From assembly GCF_004337445.1 (NCBI RefSeq), contig NZ_SJZB01000029.1, forward strand, positions 1-64,000: a DNA stretch of 64,000 bases. Reading direction: 5' to 3'. The notes beneath the pieces were generated by a model. That model saw only the letters and a list, made by a program, of their open reading frames with translations, was not told the origin of the DNA and did no database searches. The position numbers were made by a program, and so were the translations under genes. Shown here one piece after another: positions 52,672 to 60,918 of this stretch; position 1 is the stretch's first letter; every line of letters begins with the position of its first letter. The DNA is from Parasulfuritortus cantonensis (lineage in GTDB: Bacteria; Pseudomonadota; Gammaproteobacteria; Burkholderiales; Thiobacillaceae).

Positions 52672-53577
52672 ATGAGCAATCCCATCCAGGGCAACCAGGT
52701 CCTCATCGTCACTCCGTTCAAGCCCGATCTCAGCTTGGACGAGCCCAGCCTCGTCCGACTCGTCGACCATCTCGTCGAGCAGGGCGCCGCCGGCATAATC
52801 GCGCTCGGCACCACGGGCGAATTCTTCAGCCTGTCCGACGATGAGAAGCGTCGGGTTGTCGACGTCGTTGCTGAGCGCACTCGCGGACGCACCCCCCTGA
52901 TCGTCGGCGTTGCGAACACCGATCCGGTGCAGTCTGCGGGGCTGGCGGCATATGCCAAGGAGCGTGGCGCCGCCGCAGTGTTGGCGCCCCCACCGTACTA
53001 TATCTCGCCCAGCTCGGAAGGCATGGTCGAACACTTCTCGCGCATCGCCCAGGCCGGTATCGATCTGATGGTGTACGACGGCGGCGGTGGCATTGAGATC
53101 CCCATCGACGTGGTGGCCGCCGTGCAAGCACGCAGCACCCACATGCGCTATGTCAAACTGACCACGCCCAAGGTGTCAAAGGTGGCGGAGATCCGCCAGC
53201 GCTTCCAGGGCGCCATATCGGTCTTCGCCGGAGAGGATCTGCTGATCATGCCGGAACTCATCGAAGGCGCCGACGGCCTGACGACGGCAGCTGGTAACCT
53301 TCGTTGCGCCGAGCTGGGGCGCATCTTCGACCTTGTCCAACAAGGCCTCTTGGAGGAGGCACAAGCCCTTCACGATCGCTGCATCGCGCCACAAGCGCTC
53401 GTCACTGGAGCTGTGCGAAACGAGTTCGTGCAGTGCTTCAAGGTGGCGCTCAAGATGACCGGGATCATCGATAGCGACGCGGTGCGACCTCCATTGCACC
53501 GGCTCTCGGAGTCTCGCATCGTCCAATTGAAGGGCATGCTGCGGCACCAGGGCCTGCTGCCGTCGTCGGTACGCTGA
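52672..53577 (+). CDS. DapA/NAL-family pyruvate aldolase
   Basis: A 301-aa (beta/alpha)8 class I aldolase of the dihydrodipicolinate synthase/N-acetylneuraminate lyase family. The Schiff-base lysine is K162 (MRYVKLTTPKVS) and the catalytic tyrosine Y135 (MVYDGGGGIEIP), with the signature GTTGEFFSLS near residue 46. The arginine that in true DapA follows the Tyr motif (YNVPxRTG) is missing, so the partner aldehyde should differ from aspartate semialdehyde. It starts 20 bp after the aminotransferase. The frame extends upstream without a good start. Confidence 0.85.
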   Translation: MSNPIQGNQVLIVTPFKPDLSLDEPSLVRLVDHLVEQGAAGIIALGTTGEFFSLSDDEKRRVVDVVAERTRGRTPLIVGVANTDPVQSAGLAAYAKERGAAAVLAPPPYYISPSSEGMVEHFSRIAQAGIDLMVYDGGGGIEIPIDVVAAVQARSTHMRYVKLTTPKVSKVAEIRQRFQGAISVFAGEDLLIMPELIEGADGLTTAAGNLRCAELGRIFDLVQQGLLEEAQALHDRCIAPQALVTGAVRNEFVQCFKVALKMTGIIDSDAVRPPLHRLSESRIVQLKGMLRHQGLLPSSVR

Positions 53578-53599
53578 CCGCCCCACCGGAGGAGACAAT

Positions 53600-54367
53600 A
53601 TGCGAGGACTTCGAGGACGGACCGCAATCGTCACCGGTGCCGCCGCCGGTATCGGGCTTGCGATCGCGAGGCGCTTGGCGGAAGAAGGGTGCGCGGTCTG
53701 GATGCTGGATCGCGACGGTCGCGTGCACGAGGCCGCGCAGGAACTGGCCGGCGAGGTCGAGGTCATGCTCATGCCGATGGTCGTCGACATCGCCAGCGAG
53801 GCACAGGTCGGCGAGGCTTTCGCCCGGATCGGCGCCGCCGCGCCGCGCGTGCACATCCTTGTCAATAACGCAGCCGTCTTCGAGAGGGCTGGCGTCGAGG
53901 CCGGAGTTGCGCAATGGCAGCCGCTGCTCGATGTAAACGTAGTCGGGACCTCGCTCGTCACGCGGGCATGCGTACCCTTGCTCAGCGCCGCCGACGGCGG
54001 CGCGTCGATCATCAACCTGTCGTCGATCAGCGGCTTCGTCGGCCAGGCGGGCTTCGCTGTCTACAACGCATCAAAATTCGCGGTGCGCGGCCTCACAAAA
54101 TGCTGGGCGATAGACTTGGCCGTCCATCGCATTCGCGTCAACAGCGTCTGCCCAGGCTACATCGAGTCCCCGTCAGGGGAGCGTTACGTACAGGCGCAGG
54201 GCGTTGATCCGGTGGTTATCCGACGCCGGCTGGCCGCCCAGCACATTCTCGGGAGGCAAGGGCGGCCCGATGAAGTTGCTGCGGCCGTCGCGTTCCTTGC
54301 GTCGGACGATGCCTCCTTCATCACAGGGACGGACCTGCTTGTGGACGGAGGCTATGTTGCCCGTTGA
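53600..54367 (+). CDS. Short-chain dehydrogenase/reductase
   Basis: A 255-aa classical SDR: cofactor motif TGAAAGIGLA (about 13-22), NNAA, catalytic Ser in NLSSISG, and Y155/K159 in YNASKFA. A C-terminal DGGYVAR ends the protein. The likely role is reduction of a carbonyl in the cluster intermediate. GGAGGAG lies 7 bp before the ATG. Its end overlaps the transporter start by 14 bp. Confidence 0.88.
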   Translation: MRGLRGRTAIVTGAAAGIGLAIARRLAEEGCAVWMLDRDGRVHEAAQELAGEVEVMLMPMVVDIASEAQVGEAFARIGAAAPRVHILVNNAAVFERAGVEAGVAQWQPLLDVNVVGTSLVTRACVPLLSAADGGASIINLSSISGFVGQAGFAVYNASKFAVRGLTKCWAIDLAVHRIRVNSVCPGYIESPSGERYVQAQGVDPVVIRRRLAAQHILGRQGRPDEVAAAVAFLASDDASFITGTDLLVDGGYVAR

Positions 54368-55358
54368 CACGCCCCCCCCTGTCTCAGCCCGGATGGCCGC
54401 GTGGCTTGCACGCCCGGCCGGGCGTGCGACTGCTGCCATCATGGCAACCTTGCTGTGGGGGAGCGCGTTCCCGGCTGTCAAGATTGGCTACCGATTGGGA
54501 AATATCGGTCCCGACGACCTGTTTTTGCAACTGCTTTACGCTGGCGTCCGTTTCACGGCTGCCGGGTTGATTTTGTGCATGCTCGGCGCAGCCCTCAACT
54601 CCAGCCCGCTGCCGCGCACGCGCAGGCAGGCATGGTTCGGCCTGCGGGTCGCCAGCGTTCAGACTGTTCTGCAATACTTGTTTTTCTACGTAGGGATCGC
54701 CTTCAGCTCGGGAGTGTCGGCCTCGATCATCGCTGGCACGCTGACATTCTTCCAGCTGGCCATCGCGCACTTCCGCTACGCCGACGATCGCCTCACGTCC
54801 CGAAAACTACTGGCCGCACTAGTGGGCTTCGGTGCGATCGCGTTCTACCAGGTCCAGCATGCAGGTGGCTACGCCGGCGCCGCCTTCGGCGTCGGCGAAG
54901 CGGCCATGCTGGCCGCGATGTTCTTCGCCGCATTTGGCAATGTCATGAACCGCGAGTCGAGAGAGAACGGGTGGTCACCCTTGCGGTTGACCGGCTTCCA
55001 AATGACTGTGGGAGGGATGATCCTCGGCACCGTCGGCTTGGTGGGTTGCGGGCATCGATGGCCCGAGTTGTCACCAGCTTTTTTCGGCGTTCTCGTCTAC
55101 TTATCGTTCGTATCAGCGGGAAGCTTTCTTTTGTGGAACTCGCTGATGACATTCAACCGGCCGGGTAGCGTCGCGATATTCCTATTCCTCGTACCGGTCT
55201 TCGGCGTGCTGCTGTCTTCGATCGCTCTGCACGAGCCGTTTGACGCGCGCGTCCTGCCAGCGCTGGCGATCATTGCCGCGAGCATCGTGGCCGCTCAAGG
55301 CCTTCCCCGGTCAGGGAACGGCACGCTTTCGAATGGCGCGGCTGGAGCTTCACGTTGA
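54354..55358 (+). CDS. EamA/DMT-type transporter
   Basis: A 334-aa inner-membrane protein with about ten hydrophobic segments in two EamA repeats (IMATLLWGSAFPAVKIGYRL at the start of the first, VYLSFVSAGSFLLWNSLMTF in the second). DMT exporters of this type release amino acids and metabolites, so it probably exports the cluster product. ATG 54354 follows GGACGGAGG; upstream extension of the frame is the shadow of the SDR gene. Confidence 0.85.
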   Translation: MLPVDTPPPVSARMAAWLARPAGRATAAIMATLLWGSAFPAVKIGYRLGNIGPDDLFLQLLYAGVRFTAAGLILCMLGAALNSSPLPRTRRQAWFGLRVASVQTVLQYLFFYVGIAFSSGVSASIIAGTLTFFQLAIAHFRYADDRLTSRKLLAALVGFGAIAFYQVQHAGGYAGAAFGVGEAAMLAAMFFAAFGNVMNRESRENGWSPLRLTGFQMTVGGMILGTVGLVGCGHRWPELSPAFFGVLVYLSFVSAGSFLLWNSLMTFNRPGSVAIFLFLVPVFGVLLSSIALHEPFDARVLPALAIIAASIVAAQGLPRSGNGTLSNGAAGASR

Positions 55359-56065
55359 AACCTGCTGTGTTTTGCCTTCCCCACGCCGGAGGAAACGCGT
55401 CGTTTTTTGCGCGCTGGCAGGCAGTCTTCGGAGAAGGTCTGGACATTGTTCCCCAGGACTACCCCGGACGAGGCGCCCGCGCGGGCGAGGCACCCGCCCG
55501 CAGCCTTGAGGAACTCGTGGTGGGGATGGCGGCAGGTATCATCGGGCGCCTTGCGCCTGGCGTTTCGTTCGCGCTGCTAGGCCACAGTATGGGTGCAACC
55601 GTCGCTTGGGAGGTCGCGCGATACCTTGAGGCGACCGGCGGCGCCAAGCCCCGCCGGTTGTTCCTGTCTTCTCGAGACTCGCCCGCCTTCGCGCGCGTGC
55701 AAGTTGACGCCCACGCCGATGATGCTGCCTTGTGCCGTGCGCTGTGCGAACTTGGCTCGCTCGCGCCGTCATTGCTGGCACAGCCGCGCTTCCTGAAGCC
55801 GCACCTAGCAGCATTGCGTGCTGACCTCGCGCTCCTGAATGGGCATGGGCCGGCGTCGATGACACTGCCGATGCCGTTATGCGACGCAGTCGTCCTTTAC
55901 GGAAGAAACGACCCGTCCGTAACGCAGACGGGCCTCCAGGATTGGTCACGCTTCGTCTCGGGCCGCTGTGAGTTGCGATCCTTCGATGGCGGACATTTCT
56001 ACACGGACTCCGCCCTGCCAGCCCTAGCCGACCTCGTGTCGACACCGACTTGGTTCGCGCGCTAA
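55355..56065 (+). CDS. Type II thioesterase (GrsT-like)
   Basis: A 236-aa alpha/beta hydrolase of the GrsT/RifR type II thioesterase family: it starts MKPAVFCLPHAGGNASFFARW, catalytic serine S78 in LLGHSMGATVAWE, and histidine H214 in FDGGHFYTD. These enzymes clear or release acyl groups from carrier proteins, so it should act on the ACP of this cluster. The start is TTG at 55355 overlapping the transporter stop by 4 bp. It ends the operon. Confidence 0.9.
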   Translation: MKPAVFCLPHAGGNASFFARWQAVFGEGLDIVPQDYPGRGARAGEAPARSLEELVVGMAAGIIGRLAPGVSFALLGHSMGATVAWEVARYLEATGGAKPRRLFLSSRDSPAFARVQVDAHADDAALCRALCELGSLAPSLLAQPRFLKPHLAALRADLALLNGHGPASMTLPMPLCDAVVLYGRNDPSVTQTGLQDWSRFVSGRCELRSFDGGHFYTDSALPALADLVSTPTWFAR

Positions 56066-56501
56066 GCCGACGCGCCGCCAGCATTTCATTGGCGCGGTGA
56101 AACCCCGGCCGCCGCAGTTCGCCGAATCGGGGGCACTTTTGCGGTGGCTGCGACCAAGACCCGCCTTGGTCTGGAGTAATGTGGCGGACCACAGCCAAAT
56201 CCGGATACCTAATATTTTAAGCCCAATGAAAAGCCCCGTTCTCCTCTTGGGCCCGCCTTGGCATGGACTGGATATTTTGCCTGTGAGTAGTATTTTGGCG
56301 AAACTGGTCGCTCCTTATGCGGGGTACTTATAACGTGGAGCTTAGCATACGATTTATTCCGTTTCGTGAGCTGACCCCATCTATGTAAGCAGAACTTGGC
56401 CACGAAGCGGTGGATCCAGTGATGGGCCACCGGGCAGTTGTCCGACACACCCTCACTTCATCGGTCGCGGATCCGGAAATGGCTACACCTATCCGGATGA
56501 G
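56066..56501. other. Non-coding region right of the biosynthetic cluster
   Basis: 436 bp with only short frames that lack starts and similarity. A sequence GAAAAGCCC(C/G)GTTCTCCTC occurs here at 56228 and again in the terminator at 56725, so the segment seems to be a duplicated remnant. It probably marks a rearrangement boundary. Confidence 0.4.
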
Positions 56502-56714
56502 ATGTGGGCCACAGCCCTTAAGACCCTCGCGGGTCTTAAGGAATTGCCGGACTCCCTGGTCAGGTACGAATGGGTAAAAGGCTACCCGGGCGGCTATGCC
56601 TTTCTTGAAGGTGCGGTCGGCTCATTGGATGACCGAATGGATGAATTCCTGCCCAAGTTGATCGTGGACCCGGCGCATCCGAGGAAGTGGATCGACATCG
56701 AGGCTACATTTTGA
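56502..56714 (+). CDS. Small hypothetical protein, possibly truncated
   Basis: A 70-aa frame (MWATALKTLAGLKELPDSLVRYEWVKGYPGG...) directly followed by a strong terminator, which supports expression. In-frame sequence upstream (GRGSGNGYTYPDE) suggests that the N-terminus of a longer gene was lost. No family recognised. Confidence 0.35.
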   Translation: MWATALKTLAGLKELPDSLVRYEWVKGYPGGYAFLEGAVGSLDDRMDEFLPKLIVDPAHPRKWIDIEATF

Positions 56715-56727
56715 GTGTGTTCAATGA

Positions 56728-56763
56728 AAAGCCCGGTTCTCCTCTTGGAGCCCGGGCTTTTTT
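56728..56763 (+). terminator. Rho-independent terminator
   Basis: AAGCCCGG ... CCGGGCTT stem followed by eight T residues, 14 bp after the 70-aa frame. Confidence 0.85.
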
Positions 56764-56796
56764 TTATGCCCGTCAAACGATCGTTAGTCGGTCATG

Positions 56797-56881
56797 CCGG
56801 ATATTGTCCGGCAATCAGCTTGTTCGACGGGTTGTCGGACATCAAGATAAGCGGACGGCATGACGGACAAAAGGGGCGGCA
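56797..56881. promoter_or_regulatory. Probable res site of the resolvase
   Basis: Imperfect dyads GCCGGATATTGTCCGGC (56799-56815), TTGTCGGACATCAAGATAAG and GGACGGCATGACGGACAA lie within 90 bp before the recombinase gene, the arrangement of subsites in Tn3-type res sites. Assignment is by position and dyads only. Confidence 0.5.
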
Positions 56882-57448
56882 ATGGCACTGATCGGGTATG
56901 CGCGGGTGTCGACGGCGGAGCAGGACACCGCTTTGCAGACGGACGCACTGCGCAAGGCAGGGTGCGAGCGGGTTTTCGAGGACACGGTGTCCGGTGCCAA
57001 GGCGGATCGCCCAGGCCTGGCCGCCACGCTGGCCTATCTTCGAGACGGTGATGTACTGGTCGTCTGGAGGCTGGATCGGCTCGGACGTTCTCTGCCACAC
57101 CTGATCGAGACCATAGGCGATCTGGAAGCGCGTGGCGTCGGCTTCAGGTCACTGACCGAAAGTATCGACACCACCACACCGGGCGGGCGCCTCGTCTTCC
57201 ATGTGTTTGGCGCGTTGGGCCAGTTCGAGTGCGACTTGATCCGCGAGCGCACCAAGGCCGGATTGGCCGCCGCCGCCGCACGTGGACGAAAAGGCGGGCG
57301 CAAGCCGGTCGTCAGCGCCGACAAGTTGCAGCGTGCGCAGGAGCACATCGCCAACGGACTGAACGTCCGCGAGGCCGCAGCGCGGCTCAAGATCGGCAAG
57401 ACGGCCCTCTATGCGGCCTTGCAGGCCGCGGGCTCGGGCGACTCCTGA
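56882..57448 (+). CDS. Serine recombinase (resolvase/invertase)
   Basis: A 188-aa Tn3-type resolvase/DNA invertase. The catalytic serine is in YARVSTAEQD (S10), with R-containing motifs VVWRLDRLGRS and LIRERTKAGLAAA, and a C-terminal helix-turn-helix (NVREAAARLKIGKTALYAAL). GGGGCGGCA precedes the start; ATG 56882. No transposase of Tn3 type is in the window, so the gene may belong to a remnant transposon or to a plasmid-type multimer resolution system. Confidence 0.92.
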   Translation: MALIGYARVSTAEQDTALQTDALRKAGCERVFEDTVSGAKADRPGLAATLAYLRDGDVLVVWRLDRLGRSLPHLIETIGDLEARGVGFRSLTESIDTTTPGGRLVFHVFGALGQFECDLIRERTKAGLAAAAARGRKGGRKPVVSADKLQRAQEHIANGLNVREAAARLKIGKTALYAALQAAGSGDS

Positions 57449-57510
57449 ATAGAATGACTAAAAGTAGAATCCAGGAGGACACGTAAGAATATGCGAAGGG
57501 ATCCATCATC

Positions 57511-58338
57511 ATGGGGAAGTTGGTCGACGGTAACGACGGCCTGCCTGCGGAAGAAGTAGGCGTCCATGCCAAGCAAAAGCACGAATACCTGAAGCGCTAC
57601 CTGGACATCTCCAGTGCAGCGCGAAGGAGGTTCCTGGACGGACTAGGGGGCGCCACTTACATCGACCTCTTCTGCAGCGTCGGCCAGGCGCGAGTCCGGG
57701 AGAGCGGTGAGTACATCGACGGAAGCGCCGTCGCGGCGTGGAAGATCAGCGTCGAGAGTGGAACGCCGTTTTCTACGATCTACCTGGCTGATGCCGACGA
57801 TGATCGGCGCCGGGTCATGGCCGAGCGATTGCGACGACTGAAGGCTCCCGTCAAGGAACTGCCAGGCACGGCACTCGATGCCGCACGGCTGATACCTGAC
57901 GTGGTCAACAAGTACGGGCTTCATTTTGCCTTTCTCGATCCCTATAACCTCTGCGCCCTGGACTTCGGTATCCTCGAATCGCTTTCCTGTCTCAAGAGAA
58001 TGGACATGTTGATCCATGTGAGCGCCATGGACCTGCAGCGCAATCTGGGCGCGAACATGCACAGTGAGGAGTCGGAGTGGGATCGCTTCGCGCCTGGCTG
58101 GCGCGAGCACGTGTCGCCGGCGGCGCCCCAACGAGAAATCCGTCGCCTGGTGATGGAATACTGGCGATCGCGTATCGCCGGGCTTGGGGTTCACCCAGGG
58201 AGCGATGGCGACGTGAAGATGATCACCGGCCGGCAGAACCAATACCTGTACTGGCTGCTCCTCGCCGCCAAGCACAAACTGGCGCTCAAGTTCTGGAAGA
58301 TCGCCTCGAACCCGGAGGGGCAGCAGGAGTTGTTCTAA
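57511..58338 (+). CDS. Three-Cys-motif partner protein TcmP
   Basis: A 275-aa protein of the TcmP family (TIGR04474 type): HAKQKHEYLKRYLDIS, TYIDLFCSVGQARVRESGEYIDGS, FLDPYNLCALDF and WLLLAAKHKLALKFWKIAS are the characteristic segments. Members usually lie next to a three-Cys-motif/DUF5131 gene and are thought to act with it, possibly in phage defence or DNA modification. That partner is absent here, so this is an orphan copy. Its stop codon abuts MITE copy 1 and the first attC. Confidence 0.82.
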   Translation: MGKLVDGNDGLPAEEVGVHAKQKHEYLKRYLDISSAARRRFLDGLGGATYIDLFCSVGQARVRESGEYIDGSAVAAWKISVESGTPFSTIYLADADDDRRRVMAERLRRLKAPVKELPGTALDAARLIPDVVNKYGLHFAFLDPYNLCALDFGILESLSCLKRMDMLIHVSAMDLQRNLGANMHSEESEWDRFAPGWREHVSPAAPQREIRRLVMEYWRSRIAGLGVHPGSDGDVKMITGRQNQYLYWLLLAAKHKLALKFWKIASNPEGQQELF

Positions 58339-58339
58339 C

Positions 58340-58499
58340 GAGGCTGTAGAAAAACATGCTGAGGGGGCGCCAAACCGAAATTTAGGGGGGTGGCTTGCCC
58401 CCTCCCGAGAGGGAGATCGCCGATTACAGCACATTGTACAGGGTCGATTTTATTGCATGCTCTCAACAATCCGTCATCGGGAGGTTTTTCTACAGCGTC
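58340..58499. mobile_element. MITE copy 1
   Basis: A 160-bp element with near-perfect terminal inverted repeats GAGGCTGTAGAAAAAC and its complement GTTTTTCTACAGCGTC, flanked by the 3-bp direct repeat AAC (58337-58339 and 58500-58502). It contains no gene. It is divergent in its interior from copies 2 and 3. Confidence 0.8.
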
Positions 58500-58561
58500 A
58501 ACGTGGAGGTGAGCGGCCTGCGCGGCCTTTCGCGCAGGTCCGCTCGACTGCAGGGTTGGGC
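58500..58561 (-). other. attC site of cassette 1 (DUF1353-like)
   Basis: In cassette orientation (minus strand) it starts with the core GCCCAAC, contains the hairpin arms GAGCGGACCTGCGCG / CGCGCAGGCCGCTC and ends at the MITE insertion in ACGTT. The right core is interrupted by MITE copy 1. Confidence 0.7.
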
Positions 58562-58562
58562 G

Positions 58563-59195
58563 TCACCGAGCCTTGCTAGCAGCAGAGTCACCGCTGGGCA
58601 CGTCGGTTGAATTGCCAAATTTGCAATAGCTCGGATTCGCTTCAAATTGCGGATCACGAACACCCTTCGCAACAAGCATTTTCCGATAGTCTTTCCAGTT
58701 CATGTTCGGATCCCCCGGACGGAGAAATTTCTCAGGGACGATCCTGGGGAGGTGGGCAGATCTCTCTTTGGCATTGTTTGCCCACGCCGATTCGCCCCCC
58801 GCACTAACACCTGCAAATATCGCCAACTCGTCAAAGCTTCCCACCTTGCTTTCTTTCATTGCTATCAATAGAAGGCGGTCCGATTGGACTCTTGAGCAGC
58901 CTTGGGTCCAGTACAGAAAGTCATGTATAACGGCGGCTCGGCCGTACTGGCCGTGTGGCGATAGCCCGAACGACCAAAGTGGCTTCGGAATTGACGCGAA
59001 GTCCGTTACAAATCCCTTCGGTACGACAATCTTCTCGTTCGTCGTTCCGATCCTATACTCCATGTCTTCGATCGTTATCCATTCGGCATTATCGCCAAAG
59101 GGGCGAACCACGGGTGCCTCGGGGGCTTGCTTGTTGAAGCCACAAAGCACGATTTCAAGTACAGCGAAGGCAATCGCATACCAAATCTTTTTCAT
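58563..59195 (-). CDS. DUF1353-like protein in integron cassette
   Basis: A 210-aa protein with an N-terminal signal or anchor (MKKIWYAIAFAVLEIVLCGF, possible lipobox VLCGF). The DUF1353 core follows: VPKGFVTDFASIPKPLWSF and GRAAVIHDFLYWTQ. DUF1353 proteins are often phage-associated, function unknown. It starts at 59195; the upstream extension is in attC 2. The cassette runs from the attC at 59240 to the one at 58500. Confidence 0.72.
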   Translation of the reverse strand: MKKIWYAIAFAVLEIVLCGFNKQAPEAPVVRPFGDNAEWITIEDMEYRIGTTNEKIVVPKGFVTDFASIPKPLWSFGLSPHGQYGRAAVIHDFLYWTQGCSRVQSDRLLLIAMKESKVGSFDELAIFAGVSAGGESAWANNAKERSAHLPRIVPEKFLRPGDPNMNWKDYRKMLVAKGVRDPQFEANPSYCKFGNSTDVPSGDSAASKAR

Positions 59196-59239
59196 CTCTT
59201 GTGTGCTCCTAGAATTTCCACCACGCCCAGACCAGTGAC

Positions 59240-59306
59240 GCCCAACGTCTGAATTCACCGGCCTGCGCGGCTTTTCGCGCAAGTCCGGTTGACTGCCGGG
59301 TTCGGC
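59240..59306 (-). other. attC site of the GNAT cassette
   Basis: 67 bp. Plus-strand ends are GCCCAAC (59240-59246) and GTTCGGC (59300-59306); the inner arms CACCGGCCTGCGCGG and CGCGCAAGTCCGGTTG form the usual bulged stem. It is highly similar to the sites at 58500, 59844 and 62434. Confidence 0.85.
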
Positions 59307-59312
59307 GTCGTG

Positions 59313-59837
59313 TTATTGGACGAGCGCATAAAGAACTTGATCTATCAGTTGGCCGTCTTTGAGGACGCTCTTACGAAGAATGCCTTCACGCTCGAAGCCA
59401 GCCTTTTCGAGAACCCGCATGGATGCGGGATTCCAGGCGAAGACGGGGGCCTCCAAACGCACGAGCCCAAAGTGAGACAAGGCATATTCTGAGACAACGC
59501 GGACAGCGACTGTCATGATTCCCCGCCCCCAATATTCTTCATCGAGCCAGTAGCCGAAGTGCCCCGATTTTGCATAGATGCCTTCTCCGAGATCGACGCC
59601 GATTCCACCGACTGCAACGCCACCAACTTCAATAGCCCAGTGGGTGGGTTCAGGCATTGCGGCAAGCAAAGAGAACCAACCCCTTGCGTCAGCTTGGGTG
59701 AATGGATGCGGGAAACGGTGATGAAGGTTGCGCCAAACATTCCGATTGTTGGCCGCGGCGACCAAAGCTGCGTCGTCGCCAAGCTGCCAATCTCGAACGG
59801 CACACAAGTCACACTCGATTCGCATCGCAGGCACCAT
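59313..59837 (-). CDS. GNAT acetyltransferase (RimJ-like) in integron cassette
   Basis: About 174 aa. The protein resembles RimJ/RimL-type N-acetyltransferases: WGRGIMTVAVRVVSEYALSHFGLVRLEAPVFAWNPASMRVLEKAGFEREG contains motif A and B. Its substrate could be a protein N-terminus, antibiotic or small molecule. The start MVPAMRIE at 59837 was chosen since longer frames begin inside the attC; 59825 (MRIECD) is also possible. Confidence 0.82.
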   Translation of the reverse strand: MVPAMRIECDLCAVRDWQLGDDAALVAAANNRNVWRNLHHRFPHPFTQADARGWFSLLAAMPEPTHWAIEVGGVAVGGIGVDLGEGIYAKSGHFGYWLDEEYWGRGIMTVAVRVVSEYALSHFGLVRLEAPVFAWNPASMRVLEKAGFEREGILRKSVLKDGQLIDQVLYALVQ

Positions 59838-59843
59838 CAAGAC

Positions 59844-59909
59844 GCCGAACGCTGAATTCACTGGCCTGCGCGGCTTTTCGCGCAGGTCCGGTGGAATGAG
59901 TGGTTAGCC
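59844..59909 (-). other. attC site of the 260-aa unknown cassette
   Basis: 66 bp, plus-strand ends GCCGAAC (59844-59850) and GTTAGCC (59903-59909), with arms CACTGGCCTGCGCGG / CGCGCAGGTCCGGTG. The stop codon TAA of the cassette gene lies in the terminal core. Confidence 0.85.
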
Positions 59910-60686
59910 ACGGCGTTCTCCTGGCAACACAATTGATCTCGAACCTCGCAGTGAATTGAGATTTTCCGGTTCACTGTCTCTGATGGTAAACGGGCCAATT
60001 TTCCGTTCCAAGAAGTCGAACCACTTACGGCCAAGATTATCAATGAACGTCACAAGGGAGCCGGGTGCTCGATCACTATAGGTCGGCGCCCACATTAAGC
60101 GGGGCACATCTGAGCCTTGAAGTTCCACGTAGCGATTGACGGTGATGTACACGAGGCAATCTATGGACGAGTATGAGTGTACGAGGAGTTGAGCTGCGAG
60201 TGCGCGAACCAATTCTGGACCGATGGCGGTGAAACCGTTGTTAGCAAGAACAAGAACGCCGGTAGATGAGCGAATTCCGAAGTGTTTCTTTGTGTCGCGG
60301 AGTTGACGGTTCGCTTTCTTCAGAATGCGCGATATTGGTGGGCGAAAAAGTCGCACGAACTCTAAGTTGAACCAGGCTGGGTAGTTGCCCGTGCCTCCAA
60401 AGAGAACAGGTTTCCAATTGGGGTCTTCGGCAAGGACTCGGTTCATCAGTTCATCAAACCCTTTGCGGAATGCCTCGGACCCGGAAAACTCTGTTTCGAT
60501 CTCCTTCAATTCCGCAAGGACGCTGACCTCCTTGAAGATGAAGTCAGCATTCTCAAATGTTCTCGGTTCCGGAATGAGCCGCGAAACGATCTCTCCACCC
60601 GCGCCAAGTACAAACTCTTGCCACGTCGGCTCAACTGGTATTGGGTCATGGGGACCAATGTCCCAGAAGCCAGGGATGCTAGGCAT
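59904..60686 (-). CDS. Unknown protein in integron cassette (260 aa)
   Basis: A 260-aa soluble protein, no signal peptide, no family recognised. Two regions look domain-like: the middle (NRQLRDTKKHFGIRSSTGVLVLANNGF) and a C-terminal part (YITVNRYVELQGSDVPRLMW). The start MPSIPGFWDIGPHDPIP lies 10 bp after the cassette core GTTAGCC. GC content is lower than the chromosome, as usual for cassettes. Confidence 0.65.
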   Translation of the reverse strand: MPSIPGFWDIGPHDPIPVEPTWQEFVLGAGGEIVSRLIPEPRTFENADFIFKEVSVLAELKEIETEFSGSEAFRKGFDELMNRVLAEDPNWKPVLFGGTGNYPAWFNLEFVRLFRPPISRILKKANRQLRDTKKHFGIRSSTGVLVLANNGFTAIGPELVRALAAQLLVHSYSSIDCLVYITVNRYVELQGSDVPRLMWAPTYSDRAPGSLVTFIDNLGRKWFDFLERKIGPFTIRDSEPENLNSLRGSRSIVLPGERRG

Positions 60687-60696
60687 AGTGGCTAAC

Positions 60697-60855
60697 GAGG
60701 CTGTAGAAAAACATGTTGAGGGGTGATTAACCCCGATTTTGGAGGGTGCCTTGACCCCTCCCAGATGGAAGATCGCCGATTACAGCGCATCGTAGAGGGT
60801 CGAATTTTTTTGCACGGTTTCAAAAATCCTTCTGCGGGAGGTTTTCCACAGCGTC
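60697..60855. mobile_element. MITE copy 2
   Basis: 159 bp with left terminus GAGGCTGTAGAAAAAC and right terminus GGTTTTCCACAGCGTC, flanked by AAC (60694-60696 and 60856-60858). It appears identical to copy 3 base by base. Confidence 0.8.
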
Positions 60856-60917
60856 AACGTTTGAGGTAAGCGGCAAGACGCCGCAGGCAGCTTGTCCGCT
60901 TGACTGAGGTGTTATGT
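60856..60917 (-). other. attC site of the HNH cassette (interrupted by MITE 2)
   Basis: The plus-strand end GTTATGT is at 60911-60917. Arms GGTAAGCGGCAAGACG and CAAGCTTGTCCGCTTG-like segments form the stem. The other end reads AACG directly at the MITE junction; the rest of the core (GTTAGCC) is on the far side of the MITE at 60693-60699. Confidence 0.7.
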
Positions 60918-60918
60918 C

